Assembly: GCA_947488435.1 (NCBI GenBank)
Contig: CANKZG010000002.1
Location: forward strand, 248,001-312,000
Reading direction: 5' to 3'
Length of the DNA: 64,000 nucleotides
Source of the DNA: an uncultured Flavobacteriaceae bacterium
Lineage (GTDB): Bacteria > Bacteroidota > Bacteroidia > Flavobacteriales > Flavobacteriaceae
Shown here: positions 35,439-43,677 of the stretch, piece by piece
Layout: the number at the start of each line of letters is the position of its first letter
How positions within the stretch are numbered: position 1 is the stretch's first letter
Notes under the pieces: model-generated
Seen by the model: the letters and a program-made list of their open reading frames with translations, nothing else
The model's database searches: none
Told to the model about the DNA's origin: nothing
Program-made: the position numbers and the translations under genes

Positions 35439-35879
35439 CTAATGCATTGCCAATTGCGTTACATCAATTTCAAGATGCACTTTTCCTCCATAATTCAGAT
35501 TCTCAATCTTAGGCAATATCAATTCTAATGTTGTTTTAAATTGTTGATGTTCGGTTTTTGTTTTTGGGTCAGGCATATAAATCAAACCTTGATATGCGGT
35601 ATTTTCGAAAAACAATACCACATCAAAAAAATAAAAATTCTCCGGAGGAATATATTCCGACCAATTAATTTGTTCATAAAAATGTTTGGGGGTTTTAATA
35701 GTGAAATTATAAGGCGAAACATCAACATTTAAAGTTCCCAAATAAAAAGGACTTAAATCCAATCCTTTTGCTTTAAAATAAGAAGCTTGCTGCGCTAAAG
35801 TTCCTTTTGGATATCTAGAATCTTTAATTTTTCCAGAGGCCACGCCATACCCGGGGATTACTTTAGCTTCAATTCTCAT
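35439..35879 (-). CDS. Protein resembling the DUF120/CTP-dependent riboflavin kinase fold
   Basis: This 146-aa protein has a start IPGYGVASGKIKDSRYPKG and LDLSPFYLGTLNVDVSPYNF. In archaeal CTP-dependent riboflavin kinases (DUF120) a glycine-rich first loop and a PYPGTLN-type motif have these positions. The second half has FYFFDVVLFFENTAYQGLIYMPDP and a closing VHLEIDVT strand, also compatible. This is a weak-to-moderate resemblance from motif reading, and no kinase activity is claimed. It is in a same-strand run with the SUI1-like gene and the IPNS-like oxygenase (8-nt gap). Confidence 0.7.
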   Translation of the reverse strand: MRIEAKVIPGYGVASGKIKDSRYPKGTLAQQASYFKAKGLDLSPFYLGTLNVDVSPYNFTIKTPKHFYEQINWSEYIPPENFYFFDVVLFFENTAYQGLIYMPDPKTKTEHQQFKTTLELILPKIENLNYGGKVHLEIDVTQLAMH

Positions 35880-35887
35880 GTGTTTTT

Positions 35888-36838
35888 TTAGGATTTAATG
35901 AGCCCTAATTCAATTAAACGTTCATGTAAAAATGCACCTGCTGTAATATCTTCAAAAGCCTTAGGATGGGATTCATCTATGCAATTTTCCAAACAATTTA
36001 AGGGCATTTCGCTAATCGGATGCATGAAAAATGGAATGGAATAACGAGACGTTCCCCATAATTCTTTGGGTGGATTTACTACTTGATGAATTGTTGATTT
36101 TAATTTTCTATTGCTAAGTCGTGAGAGCATATCCCCAACATTAATCATTAATTGATCTGGTTTTGCGATTGCATCAACCCATTCTCCTTTATGATTTTGT
36201 ACTTGAAGACCTTTTCCATGAGCTCCCATTAGTAGGGTAATTAAATTGATATCGCCATGCGCTGCTGCTCGAACAGCATTTTTAGGCTCGGAAGTGATAG
36301 GAGGGTAGTGAATAGGACGCAAAATAGAATTTCCATTTCGAATGTAGTTGTCAAAATAGGTTTCTTCTAATTCTAAATGCAGTGCTAAAGCTCGTAAAAC
36401 ATACTTTGCCGTCTTTTCCAGCATTTTATATGTTTCTTTACCAACATCATTAAAGTTAGCAAGTTCTTTTACCATTACATTGTTGGGGTATTCGGCTTCT
36501 AATTTAGCGTCATTAACGACATACTGTCCGAAATGCCAAAACTCTTTTAAATCCCCCTCTTTGCGACCCTTTGCATGTTCTTTTCCAAAAGAGGTATACC
36601 CTCGTTGACCTCCAATACCATCAATCTCATAGGAGTCTTTTACCTCTTGCGGAAGATTGAAAAAGTCTTTAACCTCATTATACAAATTATCAACAAGCGT
36701 ATCCGATAAAAAATGTCCGCTTAAAGCAACAAAGCCTATGTTTTCAAAAGCCTCGCCGATTTCTTTTGTGAATTGTGTTTTACGATCTGGATCTCCGGAA
36801 ACAAAATCTTGAAGATTTACACTTGGAATTATACTCAT
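35888..36838 (-). CDS. 2-oxoglutarate/Fe(II) oxygenase, isopenicillin N synthase family
   Basis: This 316-aa enzyme has an N-terminal DIOX_N region (IPSVNLQDFVSGD, GEAFENIGFVALSGH) and a C-terminal jelly roll. The iron ligands are His and Asp in AAHGDINLITLLMG and a distal His in KSTIHQVV, followed by the RYSIPFFMHP Arg for the 2-oxo acid or substrate. It performs an oxidative reaction on an unknown small molecule. I chose the ATG at 36838 because family members start here; the 36880 start adds a hydrophobic run with no support. Confidence 0.92.
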   Translation of the reverse strand: MSIIPSVNLQDFVSGDPDRKTQFTKEIGEAFENIGFVALSGHFLSDTLVDNLYNEVKDFFNLPQEVKDSYEIDGIGGQRGYTSFGKEHAKGRKEGDLKEFWHFGQYVVNDAKLEAEYPNNVMVKELANFNDVGKETYKMLEKTAKYVLRALALHLELEETYFDNYIRNGNSILRPIHYPPITSEPKNAVRAAAHGDINLITLLMGAHGKGLQVQNHKGEWVDAIAKPDQLMINVGDMLSRLSNRKLKSTIHQVVNPPKELWGTSRYSIPFFMHPISEMPLNCLENCIDESHPKAFEDITAGAFLHERLIELGLIKS

Positions 36839-37083
36839 GATCACTGGATTTAGATTGTATATCAAATTTAATAAAAGCAACGCTGCTTTCCATGTCTTTT
36901 CTATTTTTTTAAAAGTAACTCATGTACCACTTTGGATTTTTAAACTAGCGATTTGGTCAGAGAATTTGTTACTTGTATAACAAGCACTTAAAGCATTGGT
37001 AACAACCGTCGAATTTTTTGTTAAAATTTGTAACATTTTAATAATTAAGTCGTCTTTAAATTAACCATTCAAAAGACCCAATC

Positions 37084-37593
37084 ATGAAAAACGTAATACT
37101 AATAATATCGTTGCTCTTTGTGAGTTTAGCGTTTTCTCAAAGAACGTTAAGCCTGAACGAATTTAAAAGCTTTGATAGTGAGATTAATGCAACAATAACT
37201 ATTGTGCAGTCTTCCACGTATAAAGTTGAGTTGATTGGAGAATATGCATTGCTTAATGGGATTGGTGTCGCTGTGTTAGACAACACATTGAAAATTAAGG
37301 CGATAAGAGGGGATATGAATTTTGAAAAAACAGAAATAAGAGTGTATACACCCTCGATGCGTGAAATAAACCTAGCTAAAGGCGGAATGTTGACTATGGA
37401 TAAAGAATTTTCAAAAATTAAAGACTTTTCTGTATCCGCTGGCGAGGGCGCTAAGGTTGATCTTTCCAATATTGCATTCGATAATCTTGTTGCGAATGCT
37501 ACTAGTGGCGCTCAAATTTTCTACAAATCTGTACGAAGCCTTGTTGCTTCAAGCAATGGAGGTGCAGAGATAAAAGCCGGAAATACACTCTAA
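37084..37593 (+). CDS. Exported GIN-domain (DUF2807) protein
   Basis: This 169-aa protein has a signal peptide (cleavage after AFS). A regular beta-helix-like DUF2807 fold follows, with motifs SFDSEINATITIVQSSTYKVELIGEY and INLAKGGMLTMDKEF. Such GIN domains are common in Bacteroidota as head, internal or tail-repeat domains, of unknown role. This one is a lone short domain. A promoter region precedes it in a 245-bp gap that holds no other gene I can support. Confidence 0.85.
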   Translation: MKNVILIISLLFVSLAFSQRTLSLNEFKSFDSEINATITIVQSSTYKVELIGEYALLNGIGVAVLDNTLKIKAIRGDMNFEKTEIRVYTPSMREINLAKGGMLTMDKEFSKIKDFSVSAGEGAKVDLSNIAFDNLVANATSGAQIFYKSVRSLVASSNGGAEIKAGNTL

Positions 37594-37648
37594 TTACATC
37601 TTTTTTGAAAAGGATTTGTTTTAGTATTCGAAATCCTTACTTTTAAAC

Positions 37649-37957
37649 ATGTCAAATACGAAAGACAAAAAATGGCGGAACCTATTTTTAGGAATGCTAT
37701 TCGATCTAATTGGGATGCTATCGATGCTTATCCCAGGATTAGGTACCTTTTTAGATGTAATCTGGGCACCTATAGCGGGTTGGTTAATGACTCGCCTGTA
37801 TAAAGGAAAGGTAGGTCAAGCCGCTGGTGTTATCGCCTTTATAGAGGAATTAGTACCGATCCCTGGTTTAGATATCATACCTACCTTTACTATAATGTGG
37901 TTATATACCTATGTTATTCAAGGAACCAAAGTTGATAAAGTGCTTAATGCAAAGTAA
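37649..37957 (+). CDS. Small membrane protein, conserved in Flavobacteriia
   Basis: This 102-aa protein has two or three hydrophobic helices (FLGMLFDLIGMLSMLIPGLG; VIWAPIAGWLMTRL; IPTFTIMWLYTYVI). A Pro-Gly-Leu-Asp turn and a charged C-terminus follow. No signal peptide and no named family recognised. It follows the GIN protein by 55 nt on the same strand and may be co-transcribed. Confidence 0.75.
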   Translation: MSNTKDKKWRNLFLGMLFDLIGMLSMLIPGLGTFLDVIWAPIAGWLMTRLYKGKVGQAAGVIAFIEELVPIPGLDIIPTFTIMWLYTYVIQGTKVDKVLNAK

Positions 37958-37961
37958 TTTT

Positions 37962-38168
37962 TTATGCTTTGGTTTTACAGGTACTTAAACCTACGAGTGT
38001 GTATAGTGGGCAAAAGCTAACAAAGCTTGTCGCCAAAAAGACTCCTGCCAATCCTAGTAACACATAAGATAAAGTTCCTTCAATTACCTTAAAATAAGTG
38101 AGTCCTGCAATTACAGCTACTAATACTATGCGTATTATGCGATCTAAACCGCCCATATTCTTTTTCAT
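37962..38168 (-). CDS. DUF2892 (YgaP-like) inner membrane protein
   Basis: This 68-aa protein starts MKKNMGGLDRIIRIVL, has two transmembrane helices and ends with the CPLYTLVGLSTC signature. This is the DUF2892 pattern, often fused to rhodanese (YgaP) and proposed to handle sulfur. The Cys pair near the end is retained. It is convergent, 4 nt away, with the 102-aa membrane protein gene. A tiny 31-residue gene sits just upstream on the same strand. Confidence 0.88.
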   Translation of the reverse strand: MKKNMGGLDRIIRIVLVAVIAGLTYFKVIEGTLSYVLLGLAGVFLATSFVSFCPLYTLVGLSTCKTKA

Positions 38169-38188
38169 AGTTGTATATCGTTTTAAAT

Positions 38189-38284
38189 TTATTTTAGCAA
38201 TTCAATTACATAGTACACTAAGACTGCGGTGCCTATACATATACCACAAACAATACATAGTTTAGTTAATTTATGTAATTTCAT
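38189..38284 (-). CDS. Putative 31-aa membrane microprotein
   Basis: The reading frame encodes MKLHKLTKLCIVCGICIGTA... and ends YYVIELLK. It is a single-pass helix with a short basic N-terminus and three Cys residues. It lies 20 nt before the DUF2892 gene on the same strand. The length is small and no homologue is known to me, so it is only a candidate. Confidence 0.35.
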   Translation of the reverse strand: MKLHKLTKLCIVCGICIGTAVLVYYVIELLK

Positions 38285-38387
38285 AGTTCAAATGTAAAGT
38301 GTTTTCTAAAAATTCGCTGTAACAATTGTTACCTTGATCCGTGGTAATTATTGTAATTTTAAAAATTGGGTAAGACAGTATCTTTTT

Positions 38388-39266
38388 ATGGAATTATTAG
38401 ATGTTTTTAGTAATGCTTTTATGGGGTCTGTACAATGGACCTGGCGTTCTATTCGCTTTGATGTTCCCTGGTATACTAATTATTTCTGGGGATTAATTGC
38501 TATTTCATTACTGGTTTGGTGTCTTGAAATTCTATTTCCTTGGCGTAAAAATCAGGCAATATTTCGGAAGGATTTTTGGTTGGACGGATTTTATATGTTC
38601 TTTAATTTTTTCCTTTTTTCCATTGCTATTAGCGGTTTTTACAAATTAGTAGAAGTGTTTTTTAAAACATCTGGACTTACTACTAAAAGCTTAGCTATTA
38701 TTAATCTATCAGCACTTCCTCAACTGTTTCAATTGCTGCTGTTTTTTGTGGTGTTAGATTTTGTGCAGTGGTTAACACATATGTTTTTGCATAAAGTCCC
38801 CTTGTTTTGGCGTTTCCACAAAATACACCATTCCGTTAAAGAAATGGGTTTTGCCGCTCATCTTCGTTACCATTGGATGGAAAATATTTTATACAAACCA
38901 CTTAAAACTTTTGGTGTTTTAATTTTGGGAGGTTTTGAACCGGAGCAAGCCTATGTAGTTCATTTTTTAGCAATTGCAATAGGACACTTCAATCATGCGA
39001 ATATTAAAATTACCTGGGGTCCGCTAAAATATATTCTTAATAACCCTGTAATGCATTTGTATCACCATGCTTATACCTTACCTGAAGGCAAGTACGGTGT
39101 AAACTTTGGTATAAGTTTAAGCTTATGGGATTATATTTTTAAAACCCATTATATTCCGGAAGATGGAGGTAAAATACCTTTAGGTTTTCCTGGAGATGAA
39201 AAAGTACCTTCTAACTTTATGGAACAATTGGGATATGGTTTTCAAAAGGAGAAATCACAAAAATGA
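38388..39266 (+). CDS. Sterol desaturase / fatty acid hydroxylase family protein
   Basis: This 292-aa integral membrane diiron enzyme shows the histidine cluster HMFLH, HKIHHS and, near the end, HLYHHA, with additional HFNH. Several hydrophobic segments precede it. The family hydroxylates or desaturates lipid-like substrates; bacterial members act on carotenoids or ornithine lipids among others. I chose the ATG at 38388 because the first 18 upstream residues of the longer reading have no family character. A second member of the family is at 55202-56167. Confidence 0.88.
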   Translation: MELLDVFSNAFMGSVQWTWRSIRFDVPWYTNYFWGLIAISLLVWCLEILFPWRKNQAIFRKDFWLDGFYMFFNFFLFSIAISGFYKLVEVFFKTSGLTTKSLAIINLSALPQLFQLLLFFVVLDFVQWLTHMFLHKVPLFWRFHKIHHSVKEMGFAAHLRYHWMENILYKPLKTFGVLILGGFEPEQAYVVHFLAIAIGHFNHANIKITWGPLKYILNNPVMHLYHHAYTLPEGKYGVNFGISLSLWDYIFKTHYIPEDGGKIPLGFPGDEKVPSNFMEQLGYGFQKEKSQK

Positions 39267-39280
39267 TACAAATAGGTATA

Positions 39281-39315
39281 AAAAGATCAAGCTGGAACAT
39301 TTGTTCCAGCTTGAT
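39281..39315. terminator. Bidirectional terminator between sterol-desaturase gene and metal-receptor operon
   Basis: A 14-bp perfect stem (ATCAAGCTGGAACA at 39286-39299 with TGTTCCAGCTTGAT at 39302-39315) has a 2-nt loop. On the minus strand it is followed by CTTTTTAT, so it ends the minus operon best. Confidence 0.85.
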
Positions 39316-39345
39316 TAGCACTCCATTAGACCTTCTATATTTGTT

Positions 39346-39912
39346 TTACTGAACAGTAATAGGAAAAGTAACTTCTACATCTGTATCTCCTCCAGCGTTT
39401 GTAATATCTCCATCAGATACTCCGGTGCCGAACTTGTCTAACAGATGACGTAAGGTAACTACCATATCTCCAGTACTGGCGTCCCCTGTTGTTAGATTTA
39501 CTTGAATCCCCACAGGGTTGTTATCAGCATCTGTATCTGAGTATGAAACTGTAACAGTGGCATTCCCAATAACTTGAAAAAAGAATTGATGATCTTCATC
39601 TTCTTCTGCTACTTCCTCCGTAATATCTTCGGCAGGACTTTCTGTTTCGTTGAGTACCTCTAAAACGCCTTGATAAGTGGTATTGGCAGTCAAATTTTCA
39701 ACAGTAACTACAGGCGGGTTGGGGCCGTCTGCATCAAGATCTCTGCTGCTTAATACTACTGGCATACCCCCTCCAACAGGGGTTAAAGTAAGGTTTAAAG
39801 TAGTTATTACTTCTTCCTCATTAATTATTATAGGGCCACTTTCATCATCGTCTGAGCATGACAGGACAACGGAAAATAATGCGAAAAGAATAATAAATTT
39901 TAATTTATTCAT
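39346..39912 (-). CDS. Lipoprotein partner of the TonB receptor
   Basis: This 188-aa lipoprotein has a lipobox SCSDDDES and an acidic, Thr/Val-rich beta domain. It holds a central acidic stretch EDITEEVAEEDEDHQFFFQV, which could bind metal. Flavobacterial relatives next to TonB receptors are often labelled type 1 periplasmic binding fold, though the evidence for that label is weak. It is the last gene of the three-gene unit with the receptor (16-nt gap) and a small His/Cys protein. Its likely role is metal capture at the cell surface. Confidence 0.78.
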   Translation of the reverse strand: MNKLKFIILFALFSVVLSCSDDDESGPIIINEEEVITTLNLTLTPVGGGMPVVLSSRDLDADGPNPPVVTVENLTANTTYQGVLEVLNETESPAEDITEEVAEEDEDHQFFFQVIGNATVTVSYSDTDADNNPVGIQVNLTTGDASTGDMVVTLRHLLDKFGTGVSDGDITNAGGDTDVEVTFPITVQ

Positions 39913-39928
39913 GATTGTATATTTTTAT

Positions 39929-42352
39929 TTAATAATTGATTTTTAAACTTATGCTGAAGTTTCGACCTAGGTCATCTGCAAAAAACCGAAAACGATTTAA
40001 AAGTTGTCGATAATTGGTGTTTAAAAGATTGTCTATTCCGAAACCTATTTTATAGGTAGTAGCTTTTTTAGAAGCTAGCGTTATGGATGAATCAAAATGC
40101 AGTAAATGATAAGAGGGAGGTGGAGTGCTTACGTCAACCAAGGTATTTACAAATTGATTGTTTTCTATGATTTGTGCTATGAAGTTATTATCTGGAAATC
40201 GCGTTTGTTCAAAAAAGAGTTCACTTCGTAAGCGTAAATTTAAATTTTTCCACCTAGAATTGTTATAGGTAATTGCGTTGAACCAATTGGGTGGTGGAAT
40301 GTTAATAATAGGTTCATTATTAGTAGTGTCATCTCCTCGTAAATACGAAAAACTGGTCACATATTCCCAATATTCATGTGGCTTGTAAGTGGCATCAATG
40401 TCGATTCCTATAAGTCGTGCATCATTCTGTACGTATTCAAAAACCTGAAAGGTACCTCTGCTTGTTGCTAAAACATCTGTTGGTTCAAGAATAATAAAAT
40501 CCGAAATAAAATTAGCATATGGTGTGATATTAAAGCTGATTTTGTTTTCTAAAAATGAACCTTGTAATGAAGCTGAGATTTTATTAGAAGTTTCCGTATC
40601 TAGACGTAAATCTCCTAACTCAAAGGAAGCAGAAGACTGATTTAAACCTTCACTAAACAATTCAGAAGGATTAGGAGGTCTACTTGCCAAGCCATAATTA
40701 AACAGCAATGCAGTAGTAGCATTAAGTTCCCAATTTAAACCAAGAGTTGCAGAAAAATTAGTGTAATCGAAAATAGGATTTGTTAGCAACTGCGTTCCGA
40801 AATCCTGAACCACAATATCCGCGAAATCTATGTCGTAGTTTCGATCCTCAAAAAAACTGGTGCGATAAAACTTATCTGCATCTATCTGAGAGAAATCGAT
40901 ACGCCCTCCCAAGTCCAATTGCAAGTTCGAACTAATATTATATGCTAAACCTCCAAAAACACCAATTGCATATTTCTCATAATCTGGTATTACTCTTCGT
41001 ACCCCAGTTAATGGATCGGCAAAATTTTCCTGAAATAGACCACTTAATCCCGCTGTTATCTTGGTATTTTCGATAGCATCAATATCCAGATTTATATCTA
41101 AAGTATGTGTTGTTAATTCAAGATCAACAGTGGGAATGTTATCACTTTCGCCTCTTCGGTTGTCAAATTCCTGACGATTGTTAAGTTGAAAGGCATATTG
41201 TAAGGATACTTTACCAAACCCTTCAAAACGTAAAAACGACTTTGCTTTAAGCAAATGATGATTTACCTCTTGCCTAGGAGGATTGATGGTATGTGAAAAG
41301 TCATCCGTAAAAGCAGGCACCGGAGCATTAATAGCTCGTACCAAATCGGTAATATTTCCAAAATCAGCAGCTCTTAAAATACCAATTTCGGTATCAAAAT
41401 AACTATAATATAATTCTGCACCATACTTAAACCTATTGATCCCTAAAGCAATTGAAGCTGCAATTTGTTGCGTTCCTGTATTGGTTAAAAAGTAGTCCGG
41501 TGCCCTAAAATCTCCAAAGCGTTTGTAGGTACCCTGAACGCGAATTCCGAATCCATTTTTAAAACCTTTGTCCAGTTCGGAAGTAATGGCACCTCCTCGT
41601 CCATTACTGGAACCTGAAAGGATGGTCTTTCCATAAATGGTATCTGTTCGAGCCAATCTTTTGGGTTGTGCAAGTACAACACCACCAATAGCATCACCTC
41701 CGTACTGTAATGCACCAGAACCTTTTATCACCGTAAGACGATCTGCGGTATTCAGATCCACATTTGGAGCGTGTTCAATACCCCATTCCTGATCTTGCAA
41801 TCGAACATCGTTAGTGATAATTAATATTCTACTACTATTTAGTCCTTGGATAATGGGTTTCACAATAGAACTTCCCGTATTTAAAGAGGATACCCCACTA
41901 ATCTCTTTTAGAGCATCCCCAAGGGAAGCATCAGAAAACTCCTCTATTTGTGCCTCTTTTAGCGTTTGAATGTTTACCGTTTTCGAAAGTTGAGGATTTG
42001 AACTACCTGTTACGGTAACCTCTCCCAATTCTTCCAGATGATGTTCTAAGCTTATTTTTTTAAAGGTGTCTCCCTCGATTTGTATCGGGAGTATTTGGGA
42101 CTGACATTCCGTATGTGATACCTCCAATTCGTATGCGCCATCACAGAGTTTAATCATTCTGAATTTCCCCTGTGCATTACTCATTACCGTCTGAAGCTCT
42201 TTTCCAGCTTTTAACAGTGTTATTTTCGCCCCTTGCAAGACATTTTGATTATGAAAATCCACAACCTCACCTAATAAAATAGACTTACAATCTTGGGCGG
42301 TTATATTTAAGTGACATACTATTACAAAGAATAGTATACATCGTATTTTCAT
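39929..42352 (-). CDS. TonB-dependent outer-membrane receptor, probably metal-type
   Basis: This 807-aa protein has a signal peptide, a carboxypeptidase-regulatory-like domain (about 25-100, GEVVDFHNQNVLQGAKI), a plug (about 115-230, with SLGDALKEISGVSSLNTGSSIVKPIIQGLNSSRILI) and a 22-strand barrel ending in an aromatic strand (FSISLKINY). It imports a bound ligand across the outer membrane using TonB energy. The genes around it (small His/Cys protein before, acidic lipoprotein after) suggest a metal such as zinc or copper. The ligand cannot be read from sequence alone. Confidence 0.93.
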   Translation of the reverse strand: MKIRCILFFVIVCHLNITAQDCKSILLGEVVDFHNQNVLQGAKITLLKAGKELQTVMSNAQGKFRMIKLCDGAYELEVSHTECQSQILPIQIEGDTFKKISLEHHLEELGEVTVTGSSNPQLSKTVNIQTLKEAQIEEFSDASLGDALKEISGVSSLNTGSSIVKPIIQGLNSSRILIITNDVRLQDQEWGIEHAPNVDLNTADRLTVIKGSGALQYGGDAIGGVVLAQPKRLARTDTIYGKTILSGSSNGRGGAITSELDKGFKNGFGIRVQGTYKRFGDFRAPDYFLTNTGTQQIAASIALGINRFKYGAELYYSYFDTEIGILRAADFGNITDLVRAINAPVPAFTDDFSHTINPPRQEVNHHLLKAKSFLRFEGFGKVSLQYAFQLNNRQEFDNRRGESDNIPTVDLELTTHTLDINLDIDAIENTKITAGLSGLFQENFADPLTGVRRVIPDYEKYAIGVFGGLAYNISSNLQLDLGGRIDFSQIDADKFYRTSFFEDRNYDIDFADIVVQDFGTQLLTNPIFDYTNFSATLGLNWELNATTALLFNYGLASRPPNPSELFSEGLNQSSASFELGDLRLDTETSNKISASLQGSFLENKISFNITPYANFISDFIILEPTDVLATSRGTFQVFEYVQNDARLIGIDIDATYKPHEYWEYVTSFSYLRGDDTTNNEPIINIPPPNWFNAITYNNSRWKNLNLRLRSELFFEQTRFPDNNFIAQIIENNQFVNTLVDVSTPPPSYHLLHFDSSITLASKKATTYKIGFGIDNLLNTNYRQLLNRFRFFADDLGRNFSISLKINY

Positions 42353-42422
42353 GAGATATTTTTTGAATTAATGTAATATCGTCTATGTTTTAGAATAACA
42401 CAGTCGATTACGAATGTTACAA

Positions 42423-42734
42423 CTAATTCAAAGCGGGTGGAGGTCTACAAAATAGTGAAGATCCGAGATAACTCGAAACCACTACTATGGTGTTTTCGTA
42501 ATTATTGGTGGTCTGTAGGTCAACAGAAATGGGAGGGTGTTGCACTACCAGCGATTCCACATTATCAAAAACTACTTTTTGATTCTCTAGTAAAACATCG
42601 CAAGAAGCACAATTTTCAACAACGTGTTTTGTAGTATCTAGATCATGTGTATATACATGAAAAGCAGATACTTTAATAACCATTAAGGTCACAAAGAGTG
42701 TAAATAATACTATTTTAGTCTTATTGCTTCTCAC
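42423..42734 (-). CDS. Small periplasmic His/Cys protein ahead of the metal receptor
   Basis: This 103-aa protein has one N-terminal membrane or signal segment. It continues HVYTHDLDTTKHVVENCASCD, with repeated His/Asp/Cys, and ends LFCRPPPALN. This arrangement (short His/Cys segment and a terminal RPPP) is seen upstream of many Bacteroidota metal TonB receptors. It is the first gene of the unit, 70 nt before the receptor. Its likely role is metal sensing or delivery. No recognised operator was found upstream. Confidence 0.72.
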   Translation of the reverse strand: MRSNKTKIVLFTLFVTLMVIKVSAFHVYTHDLDTTKHVVENCASCDVLLENQKVVFDNVESLVVQHPPISVDLQTTNNYENTIVVVSSYLGSSLFCRPPPALN

Positions 42735-42786
42735 GGGATAAAAATACAGCTTTAGTTGAGCACCGATATGTTAAGGAAATTATAAA

Positions 42787-43104
42787 TTATTTAAAAAGAA
42801 AGGCTAGTCCCAAGCGACTTAGCATCTTCTTTTCAAAATTCCAGAAGAATTTAAATTGCCCAAACAACCAACCATAAATAACTAATAAGATCTGATATAG
42901 AGGAAATATAACCGCAATTCGCAATGTCCAATAAATGAACCCACCCCAAAAAGCATCTGAAAAGTTCGTGCGTTCGATACCAATTAAAACTAAAAACGGT
43001 TTGGCTATATAAACAGAAGAGGAACCCGTAATTGCAAATACAATAAAAATGATAACGATCTGAAAATTGGAGTCAATACCCCAACGTTTTTTTAGCTTTT
43101 GCAT
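42787..43104 (-). CDS. DUF6787-type membrane protein
   Basis: This 105-aa protein begins MQKLKKRWGIDSNFQI and has two or three transmembrane helices. A conserved FKFFWNFEKKMLSRLG tail follows. It matches the DUF6787 pattern, common in Flavobacteriaceae beside serA/serC and DUF6146. Function unknown. I chose the ATG at 43104 over the TTG three bases upstream. Confidence 0.85.
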   Translation of the reverse strand: MQKLKKRWGIDSNFQIVIIFIVFAITGSSSVYIAKPFLVLIGIERTNFSDAFWGGFIYWTLRIAVIFPLYQILLVIYGWLFGQFKFFWNFEKKMLSRLGLAFLFK

Positions 43105-43138
43105 CAATGACTTTTAAAAATATCGTGCAAATATACTA

Positions 43139-43597
43139 TTAAATACGCGGTATAAAAGGACCCAAACGCTGATTAAACCTTCGTTGAAAAAAGATGAAGT
43201 AATTGTATAATTTGTAATTTACTTCATACCCGTAGTCCGTATGCGCATTGTAATCAATTCTAAACGTATATAAATTAGGATCGAAGCGTTGCGATTGTGC
43301 TACACGTTGATTGTAGTTAATTACCAAAATATTATTTCTAGACTCCAAAAAGGATTGCGAATAGTAACCTGGAGGACGCGCTATGCTCTGAAGCCAAGTA
43401 TTGAACCCTGGTTCAATAATAATGATTTCATACTCCGTTTTATCACTAGAGATAGCTACCGTATCTGCCTCCTTTTGATTAAAAACAGCTTGTTCTTTGT
43501 CTGAAATTTCTACGGTTTGTTTCGTGCTGGTACAACTCATTAAAGTACCTGCCAAAATACCACCGCTAACCAAGATTGATAAAATATATTTTTTCAT
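43139..43597 (-). CDS. DUF6146 lipoprotein
   Basis: This 152-aa lipoprotein has lipobox LMSCTS. A short domain with YEIIIIEPGFNTWLQSIARPPGYYSQSFLE and a final FIFFQRRFNQRLGPFIPRI matches the DUF6146 pattern. The function is unknown; it is a marker of this conserved flavobacterial neighbourhood. It lies between DUF6787 and DUF937 genes on the same strand. Confidence 0.88.
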   Translation of the reverse strand: MKKYILSILVSGGILAGTLMSCTSTKQTVEISDKEQAVFNQKEADTVAISSDKTEYEIIIIEPGFNTWLQSIARPPGYYSQSFLESRNNILVINYNQRVAQSQRFDPNLYTFRIDYNAHTDYGYEVNYKLYNYFIFFQRRFNQRLGPFIPRI

Positions 43598-43621
43598 AAT
43601 TCATAAAGCAATACGAAAAGG

Positions 43622-43654
43622 TACAAAAAAACCATTTGCAATGCGCAAATGGTT
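43622..43654 (-). terminator. Terminator after the DUF937 gene
   Basis: Stem AACCATTTGC (43630-43639) with GCAAATGGTT (43645-43654) and a 5-nt loop. On the minus strand it is followed by TTTTTTGTAC. It separates the DUF937 transcript from DUF6146. Confidence 0.85.
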
Positions 43655-43677
43655 ATGTTAAAGAACGTTAAGCTTTC

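Noticed and set aside
42353-42422. Possible Zur or Fur box between the TonB receptor and the His/Cys protein gene
   Set aside because: The dyad-like sequence does not match a known box well enough to call.
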